A program made the translations under genes and the position numbers. From Undibacterium sp. KW1 (GTDB taxonomy: Bacteria; Pseudomonadota; Gammaproteobacteria; Burkholderiales; Burkholderiaceae_D), in assembly GCF_009937955.1 (NCBI RefSeq), contig NZ_AP018439.1, positions 1,674,001 through 1,738,000 of the forward strand: 64,000 nt of DNA, written 5' to 3'. The notes below the pieces were generated by a model. That model saw nothing but the letters and a program-made list of their open reading frames with translations. It had not been told where the DNA came from and did no database searches. This document shows, one piece after another, positions 1 to 9,799 of the stretch (its first letter is position 1; each line of letters opens with the position of its first letter).

Positions 1-474
1 ACTACTGGAACCCGAGCCCGCCAGTCGTAATACCTGGCGTTCACGCTCGCTCAGCGGGTCTTGTTCGCCGCCCCAGCTTTCCATCGCCAGCTCCGGTGCG
101 ATAGCACGGCCACCGCCATGCACCGTACGTATGGCGGCTGCCAGCGTATCGGCAGGCGCATCCTTGAGCATGTAACCGCGCACACCACTGGCCATGGCCC
201 GGCGCAGGTAGCCGCTGCGGGCAAAGGTGGTCAGCACGATGACTTTACTGTTGAGTTTTTTTTCTGCAATTGCTGCTGCCAGTTCCAGCCCTGTCATGAG
301 TGGCATCTCTATATCGGTAACGAGTATGTCTGGCTGTTCTTTTTCGCACAAGGCCAAGGCTTCCTGGCCGTTTTTTGCCAGCGCAATAACTTCCAGGTCG
401 TCTTCCAGGCCCAACAGGGCGGCCAGTGCGCCAGATACCAGGGCCTGGTCTTCGGCGATGATGATGCGTATCAT
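1..474 (-). CDS. NarL/DesR-family response regulator (3' end cut by window edge)
   Basis: Cytoplasmic DNA-binding response regulator that should be phosphorylated by the kinase encoded just upstream. The visible 158 residues contain a receiver domain (about 1-120) with acidic residues near 8-9 and phospho-acceptor Asp54 in the VTDIEMP motif, then the start of a LuxR-type helix-turn-helix (PLSERERQVLRLA, about 139-151). The reading frame is open to base 1, so the rest of the HTH lies outside the window. Its ATG overlaps the TGA of the kinase gene (ATGA at 471-474), which indicates translational coupling. The pair resembles DesK/DesR and similar NarL-type systems; the regulated target is unknown, although the amidohydrolase gene lies upstream in the same orientation. 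Confidence 0.9.
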   Translation of the reverse strand, partial: MIRIIIAEDQALVSGALAALLGLEDDLEVIALAKNGQEALALCEKEQPDILVTDIEMPLMTGLELAAAIAEKKLNSKVIVLTTFARSGYLRRAMASGVRGYMLKDAPADTLAAAIRTVHGGGRAIAPELAMESWGGEQDPLSERERQVLRLAGSGSSS

Positions 475-1586
475 GTCTTTTCTTTCAAGGGCAAAGATAA
501 TTCCAGGTGCAATCCTGTCGCGTCTGGTGCTACCTGTACTTGCAGGCTTCCACCCAGGGCCAGTACACGTTCACTCATACCGTTCAAACCACTACCTTTG
601 CGTACTGCACCAGTTTGTCCGGCGACGCCATTGTCGCTGATTTTTAATACTACATGCGCATCTTGCTGGTAAAGCCTGATGTGACATTGACTGGCCTGGG
701 CATGTCGTATGATATTCGTGATGGCTTCACGTAATGCCAGCGCCAATACGTTTTCCTGCGCTGAGGGGATGGTGAATTGCTCAATCTCACTGAGCAGGGT
801 CACTTCAGCCGCGTCCAGGGTTTTTTTCGCCGACTGCAGTTCATGTCCCAAGCCGGTGGCGCGATAGCCGATGACGGCGGCCCGCACTTCTGCCAGTGCC
901 TGCCGGGCAGTGTGCTCTATGTCATTGATTTCTTTTTTGCAGGCCTCGGGATTTCTGTCCAGCAGTTTGCCCGCGAGTTCTGCTTTCAGGGTGATCACTG
1001 AAAGAGTATGACCAAGCAAATCGTGCAAGTCCCTGGCTATGCGTTCGCGCTCGGCAAGGGCGGCCAGGTATTCAACTTCTTCCTGCTTCTTGAGCAGGTT
1101 TTCATTGCTGCGGCCAAGACGTTCACTGATGATGGCACCAGCCCCGCTGGGGATACTGAAGATCAGTGCCGGTACCCAGAAATAAGAATTCAGATGCATC
1201 AGCAGGCTGGCACTGACTATCGTGATGCCGATGGAGAATAAAGTCAGGTAAGCCTTGCGGGTATCCGGCAAACGTGAGCAGATGGTAGCCGCAAATATGC
1301 AAAAAGTGGAGCCGCCATAGTTATAAGGTGCCCACATGATGCCCTGGGCACATATAAATATGATACATGCATAAATTCGCCAGCCTGAACACCAGAAGCT
1401 ATACAAATAAACTGGCAGGAATAACAGCAGGCTCAATGCCAGTAAAGCGATTTCCTTAGCGGTGGGTGCAATATATAAATACTTCCAGCCAAAAATGGCA
1501 AAAGAGAGCAGCCAGAAGTAGGGTGCCTTGCCATAACGCACTGGCACCCAGGGGAAAGAGAGTATTGATAAGATTTGTCTGGTCAC
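471..1586 (-). CDS. DesK-like sensor histidine kinase
   Basis: Inner-membrane sensor kinase, 371 residues. The N-terminal part has several hydrophobic segments (about residues 20-150). It is followed by a HisKA_3 dimerisation segment with the ERERIARDLHDLLGHTLS motif (phospho-accepting His188) and a HATPase_c domain (about 270-368) with an N-box (EAITNIIRHA) and G-boxes (DNG, GSGLNGM). This layout is that of the DesK/LiaS/NarX group, whose partners are NarL-type regulators, matching the gene that overlaps its 3' end. The start is a GTG with AGGG about eight bases upstream; no ATG lies close by. It sits 35 bp behind the amidohydrolase gene without a visible terminator, so the three genes may be cotranscribed. 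The signal sensed is unknown. Confidence 0.9.
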   Translation of the reverse strand: MTRQILSILSFPWVPVRYGKAPYFWLLSFAIFGWKYLYIAPTAKEIALLALSLLLFLPVYLYSFWCSGWRIYACIIFICAQGIMWAPYNYGGSTFCIFAATICSRLPDTRKAYLTLFSIGITIVSASLLMHLNSYFWVPALIFSIPSGAGAIISERLGRSNENLLKKQEEVEYLAALAERERIARDLHDLLGHTLSVITLKAELAGKLLDRNPEACKKEINDIEHTARQALAEVRAAVIGYRATGLGHELQSAKKTLDAAEVTLLSEIEQFTIPSAQENVLALALREAITNIIRHAQASQCHIRLYQQDAHVVLKISDNGVAGQTGAVRKGSGLNGMSERVLALGGSLQVQVAPDATGLHLELSLPLKEKT

Positions 1587-1621
1587 GGCTTTACCCTGGG
1601 TGTTGAATCAAGAATGCTGCA

Positions 1622-3442
1622 TTATTCCTTCAAAAGGCGGATATCGGCAATTTCAAAATGAAATTCTCCGGTTTGCGGCCCGGCATTGAAGGCAAGGATA
1701 GTGATGATGCTGGGATCCATACCCTTGAATTTAGTGAAGGGAATAGAAATTTCCTGCCACTCTGCCGTTGTTTTGAAACTGACTGTGACGGGGATAAAGC
1801 TGCCTTGCATGCTGATGCCAACGCTATAGTCTTTGCCATCACCCTTGACACGGAATTTCAAGGTATTGGCATTCCCGAGATTGACTGCTTCCATAGGCTT
1901 ATTGCCGGGAAAGAAAGCCAGACCAGCCCAGGGATAAGTAAAACCAGGGTTGATACTGCCAGCGACGGAGAGCGCATGTTCAGGCACGTCACCATCCTTG
2001 CCCGACTCGAGGACTTTCAGGGTGACTGTAGATTTGCCACCCATGGGGGAGTCATTGGATGGATACCAGCCTGAGCCAAAAGGACTGGCCAGTTTGTCTT
2101 TGCTGAACAGACCTATACGTCCATCTGCAGGTATATTGACCAGCAGGTTTTTTTGCATGCTTTGTTTGCTGACTTCCTGCAGTTTTTGCTCGCGTTGTGC
2201 CGTGACGCGCTCGCCATCCTTCCATACATCAACAATATTGCGTGTGTTGAGAATATCCTTGTCCGGCTCGCCTTCAACCAGCAAGAGATCAGCTTTGTAA
2301 CCCTTGGCGATGCGGCCACGGTCTTTCAGCCTGAAGGCGGTGGCTGGTACCGATGTGGCCGCTGCCAGTGCTGCCGTTGGGCTCAGTCCTGCCTCGACCA
2401 GTGCAGCAAGTTCATGATGCAGGCTGATACCGTATTGAGTGCCGGAATTGCCAGCATCGGTACCGGCCAGCACAGGAATGCCTGCCGCATGCATGGCCGC
2501 TGTTACCCTTCTTGGTGCATTGAGCAAATCAGCATCAGGTTTATGGCCATACGGTGTATTCAGCGGCTGCATTTGCGATTTGCTGAGCAGGGCAATCATG
2601 CGTTTATCAGACAATACATCCTGTTCTTTCAGGCCAGCAATACTCTCCAGTACCGCGAAAGTCGGTATGACGAAAGCATGTTTGCTTTTTGCGCTGTTGA
2701 CGAGTGCACGCAAATCCTGTTCACTGATTTGCCTGTCGGTGAACAGATGCACGAGGCCATCTGCACCGGCATCCAGCGCATCCTGTGCTTCTTTCAGGGT
2801 ACCTATATGGACAACTGCGAGTTTGTTGCGCAAGTGTGCGGCCTTGACCAGCGCCTTCACGGTGGCATTGTCCAGGCTGTTGAAAGAGTGTTTTTCACTG
2901 CCATGCTCGATAACGATCTTGATAAAGTGCGAGCCTTCGGCGATACGGGCATCCACCCAGGCCTGTGCTTCTTCAGGCTTGGTCAGGGTGGGGACAGGCA
3001 TACCGTATTCCGTACCATGGCCGCCAGGGGCAGTAGCGAGTATGCCTGCAGAGATGATGTCGGCACGGTCGCGGTTCTCGCCTTTGCGCATTTTTTCATT
3101 GATGGCCTTGAGCATCTCGACATTGCTGAACATGTCGATCTGCGTGGTTACGCCATACAGGAGTGGCAGTTCCTGATCCTGGAATGCATGTACATGGGCG
3201 TCGATCAGGCCAGGCAGCAGGGTGCGGCCTTTGCCATTGACGATGGTGGTATCGGCGGCAGGCTTGCCGGTGAAATTGCTGTCCTGGATCTTACCATCGA
3301 CGATGAGCACATTTTTATCAGCCTGGATTTTCTGGCCATCAAACACGCGTACATGTTCAATCAGAAAACTCGCAGCGCTTGCCGGGAAATGAATGGTGCC
3401 AGCGCAAACAGCCAGTGCCAGGGCGAGTGAGGTTTTATGCAT
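1622..3442 (-). CDS. secreted amidohydrolase with C-terminal CIA30-like domain
   Basis: Predicted periplasmic or exported metal-dependent hydrolase, 606 residues. A signal peptide (about 1-24, ending SAA) is followed by an amidohydrolase barrel (about 25-425) with the metal-binding GLIDAHVHAF motif, a VVHIGT histidine strand and the late AGTDAGN aspartate motif, as in imidazolonepropionase/prolidase-like members. The C-terminal 170 residues (about 435-606) look like a CIA30/galactose-binding-like beta-sandwich (WAGLAFF, LKFRVKGDG, WQEISIPFTKF). The start has a strong AAGGAG ribosome site seven bases upstream. Substrate unknown; peptides or cyclic amides are typical for the family. It lies first in a same-strand run with the DesKR-like genes. 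Confidence 0.85.
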   Translation of the reverse strand: MHKTSLALALAVCAGTIHFPASAASFLIEHVRVFDGQKIQADKNVLIVDGKIQDSNFTGKPAADTTIVNGKGRTLLPGLIDAHVHAFQDQELPLLYGVTTQIDMFSNVEMLKAINEKMRKGENRDRADIISAGILATAPGGHGTEYGMPVPTLTKPEEAQAWVDARIAEGSHFIKIVIEHGSEKHSFNSLDNATVKALVKAAHLRNKLAVVHIGTLKEAQDALDAGADGLVHLFTDRQISEQDLRALVNSAKSKHAFVIPTFAVLESIAGLKEQDVLSDKRMIALLSKSQMQPLNTPYGHKPDADLLNAPRRVTAAMHAAGIPVLAGTDAGNSGTQYGISLHHELAALVEAGLSPTAALAAATSVPATAFRLKDRGRIAKGYKADLLLVEGEPDKDILNTRNIVDVWKDGERVTAQREQKLQEVSKQSMQKNLLVNIPADGRIGLFSKDKLASPFGSGWYPSNDSPMGGKSTVTLKVLESGKDGDVPEHALSVAGSINPGFTYPWAGLAFFPGNKPMEAVNLGNANTLKFRVKGDGKDYSVGISMQGSFIPVTVSFKTTAEWQEISIPFTKFKGMDPSIITILAFNAGPQTGEFHFEIADIRLLKE

Positions 3443-3568
3443 TTATTTCTCCTTGTTTTGTATGTCGCCATTTTGCCTCGCCTGGTGTTGGTAATACAGA
3501 GGCAAATGCCATCAGTTTGAGATGACATTTGTCATGTCGGGTCTGCTTTGATTTGCCTGACAGGCAAA

Positions 3569-3596
3569 AAAAATCCCGCAAGCTTGCGGGATTTTT
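3569..3596 (-). terminator. intrinsic terminator of sppA
   Basis: A 28-bp perfect palindrome centred on AAGCTT with a GC-rich stem (CCCGCA/TGCGGG) flanked by A5 and T5, 18 bp beyond the sppA stop. The A/T symmetry would let it work in both directions, but only the minus-strand gene ends here. Confidence 0.9.
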
Positions 3597-3614
3597 ACTG
3601 CAAAAACAATCAAT

Positions 3615-5471
3615 TTACGGTGCAGTACACAGGCAATGTGTCAATGCAGTGAAGCCTTTGCCTTCTTTATTGACTTCTGCCAGCCAGCTCAGGTCATTCA
3701 GCACCTGGCTTGCAGCCGCTGGTGGCAAACCTGTAGGCACGGCAGCAAGCTTGAAGTTGTCTTGCAACACCTTGGCTATCTTGGCGTCAAAAATACTCAG
3801 CAGGCGGTCTATCTTGGAAGGCTCACGTTCTATATAGCTGATGCGATAGTCCGCCCCCAGTTTGGCACGGGTGGATGCCGATTTCAGTGCATCACCAAAA
3901 CTACCTATGGTATCGACCAGGCCTCTTTCCTTGGCTTGTATACCAGTCCAGACGCGGCCCTGGGCAACTTCATTGATTTTCTCTGGCGTGGTCTTACGTG
4001 CTGCTGCCGCCTTGGAGGTGAACTCAGCATAAGTGTGATCTATGCTGGCCTGTAAGACTTGGGCAAAACGTGCGTTGAATGGACGCAGGGGATTGAATGG
4101 ATCGGCAAGCCAGGTGGTTGGTGAGCCAGCAGTGTGTACCCCTAGTTTGTCAGCCGCCTTGTCAGCAGATGGCAAAATCGCGATAACACCGATGGAACCG
4201 GTAATCGTGGCTTCATCTGCAATCACTTCGTCAGCTGCCATCGAAATCCAGTAGCCGCCGGATGCCGCAACGTCGCCCATGGAGACTACGACGGGTTTGC
4301 CAGCCTTGCGTGTCAGTTCCAGTTCGCGGCGTATCAGTTCAGAACCAAAGGCACTGCCGCCGGGAGAATCTACCCGCAGCACAAGGGCTTTGATGCTGTC
4401 ATCTTCCCTGGCTTTACGTATCATTTGTGACGTCGATAAACCACCGATGGAACCTGGCGGCGCGCTTCCTTCGCTGATTTCACCAGCAGCGACAATGACA
4501 CCGACGGCATCACCAAATGCCTTGGTCTTGACCCTGGCCAGGTAATCGTCAAAAGAAATTTGACGGAAGGTTTTGATCTGTTCGTCCCTGACACCGCGCT
4601 TGAGCATCAGTTCACGCAATTCATCGCGGGTTTTCAAACCATCAACGAGCTTGGTATTGATCGCCAGTTTGGCGAGGTCGCCACCAGCATTGGTCAGCAA
4701 TTTACCGAGGTCATTGATGCCGCGCATGATGTCGCCTGCTGGCAGTTTGCGGGCTTTTTCTACGTCGGTGGTATAGGTTTTCCACAGGCCATTGTATAAA
4801 AAAGCCTCGGCTTCTGCCGCTTCTTTGGATGGGCCGTTGGCGACATAAGGTTCACCAAAGCTCTTGAAGTTACCAGCCTTGAGCACATTCACCGTGACAC
4901 CCACTTTGTCGAGCACATCGCGATAATAATTGCGGTATTTGCCAAAGCCGGTAATCATCACAGTACCCATAGGGTGCAAATAGACTTCATTCGCATGAGA
5001 GGCCAGGTAGTACTGGCGCTGGTCAAAGCTGGAACCCCAGGCAACGACAGTTTTGCCACTGGCCTTGAAGCGGTCAATCGCAGTTGCCACTTCGCGAAGG
5101 GTGGCAAGACCCGCTCCACCCATTTCATCCAGCAGCAAGACTGCGCTGCTGATTTGCGGGTCCCTGGCTGCCTGATCCAGCACAGCCAGTACATCGCGCA
5201 ATTGCGTGGTTCTCTTGGTGTCGCCCCTGGCTTCCGCCAGCAGTGCTTCACGTGGGCTGCTGTCATGTTGTTCGACCAGCGTGCCTTTCAGATTCAGCAC
5301 CAGGGCAGTTTTGCTTTCTATTTTTTTTACCCCGCTACTGAGAATGTTAACGATGATCATGATCAGGATAGCCAGGATCAGCAGGTTGAAAAATACCCTG
5401 CGGCTGAAATCCAGCGCATTCCAGAGATATTTGAATCCTTTTCCTGCCCAGCGTAGCGGAGTGAAAGCCAT
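3615..5471 (-). CDS. sppA: signal peptide peptidase SppA, 67K type
   Basis: Inner-membrane serine protease that degrades cleaved signal peptides, 618 residues, the usual length of the long two-domain proteobacterial form. One N-terminal transmembrane segment (about 27-47) is followed by tandem ClpP-like crotonase folds. The general-base lysine is in the KAGNFKSFGEPYV segment of the N-terminal half, and the nucleophile serine in GDVAASGGYW of the C-terminal half, as in E. coli SppA. A Gly-rich S49 strand (RVDSPGGSAFGSE) precedes it. The gene stands alone, with an intrinsic terminator just downstream and the nuclease gene 31 bp upstream in the same orientation. Confidence 0.95.
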   Translation of the reverse strand: MAFTPLRWAGKGFKYLWNALDFSRRVFFNLLILAILIMIIVNILSSGVKKIESKTALVLNLKGTLVEQHDSSPREALLAEARGDTKRTTQLRDVLAVLDQAARDPQISSAVLLLDEMGGAGLATLREVATAIDRFKASGKTVVAWGSSFDQRQYYLASHANEVYLHPMGTVMITGFGKYRNYYRDVLDKVGVTVNVLKAGNFKSFGEPYVANGPSKEAAEAEAFLYNGLWKTYTTDVEKARKLPAGDIMRGINDLGKLLTNAGGDLAKLAINTKLVDGLKTRDELRELMLKRGVRDEQIKTFRQISFDDYLARVKTKAFGDAVGVIVAAGEISEGSAPPGSIGGLSTSQMIRKAREDDSIKALVLRVDSPGGSAFGSELIRRELELTRKAGKPVVVSMGDVAASGGYWISMAADEVIADEATITGSIGVIAILPSADKAADKLGVHTAGSPTTWLADPFNPLRPFNARFAQVLQASIDHTYAEFTSKAAAARKTTPEKINEVAQGRVWTGIQAKERGLVDTIGSFGDALKSASTRAKLGADYRISYIEREPSKIDRLLSIFDAKIAKVLQDNFKLAAVPTGLPPAAASQVLNDLSWLAEVNKEGKGFTALTHCLCTAP

Positions 5472-5501
5472 AAAAATTTCCTAATGAGACGTAAGACTGA
5501 A

Positions 5502-6515
5502 TTATTCAGGCCAGATGGTTTTTAACAACTGGGCCAGATGGGCACCGGCACGGGCCAGCGCATCTTCCTTCATGTTCAGCATGGTTTTTTCATATTCGAG
5601 CGGTAAAGCGATAGACCAGTTATTTCCTCTTTGGTTCGGTGTGCTTTTACTGAATTGTGTGCCTGCAAATAATACCCTGGCATCACGGATGGCATCATTG
5701 GCCCACAAGACGGGCAATTCTTCGATAGCGCCATTAGTTGGTGCCACTGCTTTTGCCTTTTTGGTCAGCGCATCATTCATGCGGCCACGCTTGAATTGCT
5801 GTGGCAGGTCATCCCACATCGAATGCAGATTGCCACATGGGCATTGCAGCGCATTGCCGCCTACGGTATTGCTGCCACGGTCATACTGGCCTTCATCAGG
5901 ATTGACGATCTTGCCGTCCGCATTCAGGAACACAGATCCTACATGCAGCGGTTGATGCAAGTCACCGACATAGTGGGTCAATAACATCAGGGCTTCCTGC
6001 TTGTCCTTGAAATTGAACGGGGCAGGCTGGGGTTTGCCTTGCAAGACCATGACCGCAGCACGGATCGCATACACAACGTCATGATCGCTGGTGCCAACAT
6101 AGCCCAGTTTGTATTGATCATGCTGCAAAGCCACGTCGGCATAGTGATATTGCTTGTGGCAATTCTCTTCGTCAGAAGCCGGGTTGCAATTCGTGTTATT
6201 GCGTTTTACATAGTCGGCCATGGCGGCGATGCCGGCTGCCGTCTCGAAGGAGGCACATTCTGGATAACGGCCTGCAGAGGTATAGGCAAAATCCTTGTCC
6301 GGCGCGATGCCTTTGACGCAATCACCCCATACAGCAATTTTTTCCAGCGTGTTGTCACCCAGCAGGGCTTTGACCTGGGCTCCGGCCTTGCTGCCTGCCA
6401 GCAGGTTTTCGGCAACGGCACCGACCGTCTGGTGTCCATCAGCGCCCCAGGCAAAACCCAGTTGTGGCAAGCTGGCCAGCGCCAGCATGAAAGCGGATAT
6501 CAGTAGCTTTTTCAT
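5502..6515 (-). CDS. S1/P1 family nuclease (zinc-dependent, secreted)
   Basis: Exported single-strand-specific nuclease/phosphatase of the S1/P1 class, 337 residues from the chosen ATG. The start is the ATG beginning MKKLLISAF because it places a clean signal peptide right at the N-terminus; a TTG 16 codons upstream is open but less likely. Cleavage after GFA would expose WGADGHQTVG, and an N-terminal Trp is a zinc ligand in this family. Further ligand motifs are visible: HYADVAL, LLTHYVGDLHQPLH and GGNALQCPCGNLHSMWDD. It probably degrades extracellular or periplasmic RNA/DNA for nutrient scavenging. Its upstream side is occupied by a 266-bp inverted-repeat element. Confidence 0.9.
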   Translation of the reverse strand: MKKLLISAFMLALASLPQLGFAWGADGHQTVGAVAENLLAGSKAGAQVKALLGDNTLEKIAVWGDCVKGIAPDKDFAYTSAGRYPECASFETAAGIAAMADYVKRNNTNCNPASDEENCHKQYHYADVALQHDQYKLGYVGTSDHDVVYAIRAAVMVLQGKPQPAPFNFKDKQEALMLLTHYVGDLHQPLHVGSVFLNADGKIVNPDEGQYDRGSNTVGGNALQCPCGNLHSMWDDLPQQFKRGRMNDALTKKAKAVAPTNGAIEELPVLWANDAIRDARVLFAGTQFSKSTPNQRGNNWSIALPLEYEKTMLNMKEDALARAGAHLAQLLKTIWPE

Positions 6516-6601
6516 AGAAATATCAGATAAGGAGTAATCAATACCAAAGATGGTAAGCTGCAAAGATGACGAGGATATAGCAAACTGATTAAATTGTGTG
6601 T

Positions 6602-6867
6602 AGAACTCATTTCATAAATAGGGTGAGATGCGTTTGCCTCATAACACGGTTTGGCAATGCGGATACGGCTGTTAATAGTGGCGCGACCGACAATAAATTT
6701 TATGCTGTCTGGTACGCGTTATGAGGCAAACCCTCCGGGAGCTGACGATTTGGGCGCATTGCTGCGTTGTGCCCTTTGCTAAGGCATGAGCCTTAGCTGC
6801 AGGTCACGCCTTGCACTGCATCCCAAATCGCCTTGTTCGCACTCACCCTATTTATGAAATGAGTTCT
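6602..6867. repeat. 266-bp MITE-like element with perfect 26-bp terminal inverted repeats
   Basis: Bases 6602-6627 and 6842-6867 are perfect inverted copies of each other over 26 bp, extended inwards by TGCG with one bulged base. Inside are further inverted pairs: GTTTGCCTCATAAC at 6632-6645 with its complement at 6718-6731, and CGATTTGGG at 6746-6754 with its complement at 6822-6830. No open frame of note fits inside. The right end lies three bases from the stop codon of the outer-membrane-like gene. A non-autonomous mobile element or composite palindromic repeat is the best description; no transposase or clear target duplication was seen. Confidence 0.7.
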
Positions 6868-6869
6868 GA

Positions 6870-7616
6870 TCAGAAGGCATATTGCAGGCGCATGCTGAAA
6901 ACGCCGGCATGGTGGGCATTGAGCTTGCCCATAACATACGCTGCCTCATACCTGATGGTTTGTTTGCTGTCCGGTGCATTTCCCAGTCTGACATTGCCAG
7001 AAATCATGGGGCCGGCGCGGTGAGATTGCCGCGCCCTGGCGGACCAGTTGTCCCAGTCACCGAGTTCTCCAAAGCCCTGCAAACCAAATTCCAGCTCAGA
7101 CCGCAGGCGGTATTTACTCTGCCACTGGTATTTCATCTGCATGCGGCTGGCGGGCGTGGTGCGGTAGGTTCTTTCCAGAAATACATTGGTATTTACCTGC
7201 ACCCGGCCAAATTCAGTCTGCATGGCCGGGCCAAATTCAAAGTCCATGCCACGGCTGCTGTCGGTATTTTTGTTCAGGCTGGTATGCAGCGCCAGATCAA
7301 CAGGATATTGTCCATGAGTCAGCAAGAAGTCGTTTTGCCAGGTCCAGGCGCTATTTGCCAGCGAGCTGGCGCCACGTTTTGCCCAACTGGCATAGATTTC
7401 GGTGTACCAGGTCTTGTTGGGCATATAGCTGATACCCAGTTCAGGTACGGTCGAGGTCGCCTGGTTTTCTGGAAATGAAGACCAGGATTTGAAATCGATG
7501 GTCTTTTCACCCTCATTTTCATAGATACTGACCAGATAATAACCAGAACCCGCCTGTGCTGACATGGGTATGGATGCGCATAGAGAAAATGTTGCTGCAA
7601 GAGCAAGTTTTTTCAT
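6870..7616 (-). CDS. putative outer-membrane beta-barrel protein
   Basis: 248 residues, function not recognised. The N-terminus is a typical signal peptide (MKKLALAATF to AQA, about 1-22). The rest consists of alternating hydrophobic/polar strands rich in Tyr, Trp and Phe and ends in LQYAF, with the terminal Phe typical of barrels assembled by BamA. It has no plug domain or lipid-hydrolase motif that I can identify. The gene is transcribed away from prfC (divergent, about 200 bp apart), and the inverted-repeat element abuts its 3' end. A small porin-like or structural barrel is the safest description. Confidence 0.6.
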   Translation of the reverse strand: MKKLALAATFSLCASIPMSAQAGSGYYLVSIYENEGEKTIDFKSWSSFPENQATSTVPELGISYMPNKTWYTEIYASWAKRGASSLANSAWTWQNDFLLTHGQYPVDLALHTSLNKNTDSSRGMDFEFGPAMQTEFGRVQVNTNVFLERTYRTTPASRMQMKYQWQSKYRLRSELEFGLQGFGELGDWDNWSARARQSHRAGPMISGNVRLGNAPDSKQTIRYEAAYVMGKLNAHHAGVFSMRLQYAF

Positions 7617-7824
7617 GGTGAACTAAGTTATTGTAGATATCGTCATGTCCACATGATGGCATCGTCATGGGAAAGTGCAAGAAAATCTCTGGGGGAATTG
7701 TTATTTCCTTCATTTTTCTTGGAACAGGTGGCAAATTGCACAGGTGCTGACAGCGCTTGCATTCGACTTCGCTCACAATACCAGCTAAACTTGCGTGTTT
7801 TTCTTCCATTTTTGCGGTATCAGC

Positions 7825-9510
7825 ATGAACACCATGAATACATCCCCAGACGATAACGCTGAATCCGGCCACGAGTTAGTCTCAGAGACGAGCACGGTCA
7901 GCGCGGCATCGAAAGACCTGATCAGCCGCGAAGTGGCACGCCGTCGCACATTCGGCATTATTTCCCATCCGGATGCGGGTAAAACCACGCTGACTGAAAA
8001 GCTGCTGATGTTCTCCGGCGCGATTCAACTGGCTGGCACGGTCAAGGCGCGCAAGAGCGGTCGCCATGCGACATCTGACTGGATGGAAATCGAAAAGCAG
8101 CGCGGCATTTCGGTTGCTTCATCGGTCATGCAGTTTGAATACCGCGACCACGTGGTCAACCTGCTTGACACCCCAGGCCACCAGGACTTTTCTGAAGATA
8201 CCTACCGTGTATTGACTGCAGTCGATTCTGCCCTGATGGTGATTGATGCCGCCAAGGGTGTGGAAGAACAGACCATCAAACTGCTCAACGTTTGCCGCAT
8301 GCGCAATACGCCCATTATCACCTTCGTCAACAAGATGGACCGCGAAACCCGCGACCCGCTGGAGTTGCTGGATGAACTGGAATCGGTGCTGAAGATACAG
8401 TGCGCCCCAGTGACATGGCCTATAGGCATGGGTAAGACTTTCCGCGGTGTGTATCACATCCTGAAAGACGAGATTTTGCTGTTCACTCCAGGTAGCGAAC
8501 GTGCTGACCAGGAATTTGAAGTCATCAAGGGCATTGATAACCCACGCCTGGTCGAGATGTTCCCGCTGGAAATTGAACAACTTAAAATGGAAGTCGAACT
8601 GGTGCATGGCGCATCCCACCCATTCAGCCTGGAAGACTTTTTGGCAGGTGTGCAGACGCCGGTATTCTTTGGGTCAGCCATCAATAACTTTGGTGTGCGT
8701 GAAATTTTGAATGCCTTGCTGGACTGGGCGCCGGCACCGCGTGAACGTGATGCTACCGTGCGTGCGGTAGAGCCCAAGGAAGTGCCATTCTCTGGTTTCA
8801 TCTTTAAAATCCAGGCGAATATGGACCCAGCCCACCGTGACCGTATTGCCTTCCTGCGCGTGTGCTCGGGCCGGTTTGAGCGTGGCATGAAGCTCAAGCA
8901 TCTGCGCCTGAACCGTGACATCAAGGTATCGTCTGTTGTGACCTTCATGGCGTCTTCTCGCGAGCAGGTGGAAGAGGCTTATGCAGGCGATATCATAGGC
9001 TTGCCCAACCATGGCAATATGCAGATAGGTGATAGTTTCTCTGAAGGTGAGCTGCTGCAATTCACCGGCATCCCTTATTTCGCACCCGACTTTTTCCGTA
9101 CAGCACGTATCCTGAACCCCCTGAAAATCAAGCAATTGCAAAAAGGCTTGCAACAATTGGGCGAAGAGGGTGCCGTGCAGGTATTCAAGCCAGTTGTCAG
9201 CAGTGACCTGGTGCTGGGTGCGGTGGGTGTCCTGCAGTTTGAAGTCGTTGCCAGCCGCCTTAAAAATGAATACGGTGTCGATGCCGTGTTTGAAGGCACC
9301 AGCATCAGCAGCGCCCGCTGGATCAGTTGCGATGACAAGAAAATGCTGGCTGATTTTGAACGCTCCAGCGCTGGTGGCAATATCGCCTATGATGCCGCGG
9401 GCAACATGGCTTATCTGGCGACATCGGGTGTAAATTTGAAGCTGACACAAGAACGTTGGCCTGGCGTAACTTTCCACGCTACACGTGAACATGCTGCAAA
9501 ATTGAGCTGA
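7825..9510 (+). CDS. prfC: peptide chain release factor 3 (RF3)
   Basis: Translational GTPase that recycles RF1/RF2 from the ribosome after termination. From the chosen ATG the protein has 561 residues; a GTG ten codons upstream (7795) is also open but gives an atypical hydrophobic leader. The GTPase domain shows the P-loop [15 protein letters not shown], a G2 region with [26 protein letters not shown] (G3) and [16 protein letters not shown] (G4), which is the RF3 pattern rather than EF-G. Domain II and III segments follow ([29 protein letters not shown]). It ends in TFHATREHA, typical of RF3. Monocistronic, with a hairpin downstream. Confidence 0.96.
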   Translation: MNTMNTSPDDNAESGHELVSETSTVSAASKDLISREVARRRTFGIISHPDAGKTTLTEKLLMFSGAIQLAGTVKARKSGRHATSDWMEIEKQRGISVASSVMQFEYRDHVVNLLDTPGHQDFSEDTYRVLTAVDSALMVIDAAKGVEEQTIKLLNVCRMRNTPIITFVNKMDRETRDPLELLDELESVLKIQCAPVTWPIGMGKTFRGVYHILKDEILLFTPGSERADQEFEVIKGIDNPRLVEMFPLEIEQLKMEVELVHGASHPFSLEDFLAGVQTPVFFGSAINNFGVREILNALLDWAPAPRERDATVRAVEPKEVPFSGFIFKIQANMDPAHRDRIAFLRVCSGRFERGMKLKHLRLNRDIKVSSVVTFMASSREQVEEAYAGDIIGLPNHGNMQIGDSFSEGELLQFTGIPYFAPDFFRTARILNPLKIKQLQKGLQQLGEEGAVQVFKPVVSSDLVLGAVGVLQFEVVASRLKNEYGVDAVFEGTSISSARWISCDDKKMLADFERSSAGGNIAYDAAGNMAYLATSGVNLKLTQERWPGVTFHATREHAAKLS

Positions 9511-9544
9511 TTAAAAAGGACAGCGAAGCACAGCGAGCAAACTG

Positions 9545-9588
9545 GCGGCTGACAGAGCGAAAAGCTTCTGTCAGCCGCTTTGCTATTA
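9545..9588 (+). terminator. putative terminator of prfC
   Basis: A 12-bp perfect stem (9545-9556 with 9567-9578) with a ten-base loop lies 35 bp past the prfC stop and is followed by a short T-containing stretch (TTTGCTATT). The T tract is weak, so efficiency is uncertain. Confidence 0.6.
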
Positions 9589-9799
9589 AGGTCGAAAAAT
9601 TTACTTGAACGCAGATTTTAATTTGCTAACATGTTGATTTAAGGTGCTTTTTTTACACGGCATCATGACATATAGCTGTCATACTAAAGGCGCAAGATAA
9701 AGTAACAGACTGGTGCAGTTCCTGATAATTGTAGAAATTTGCACAGGCAATTCAATTTCCTTCCCGGTTTTCTTTGCAACTTAGATGAGGAGCGTGATC

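Noticed and set aside
61..672. Plus-strand open frames over the kinase/regulator junction
   Set aside because: Shadows of the minus-strand two-component genes, which show complete domain motifs.
2153..3430. Long open frame (425 codons) on the plus strand inside the amidohydrolase gene
   Set aside because: It lies fully antisense to a gene with clear family motifs, lacks a ribosome site, and its Cys/His-rich sequence resembles no family.
9665..9682. ATGACA-N6-TGTCAT inverted repeat before the DUF3892 gene, considered as a Pho box
   Set aside because: Only one half resembles a Pho-box repeat and the 11-bp repeat spacing is absent.
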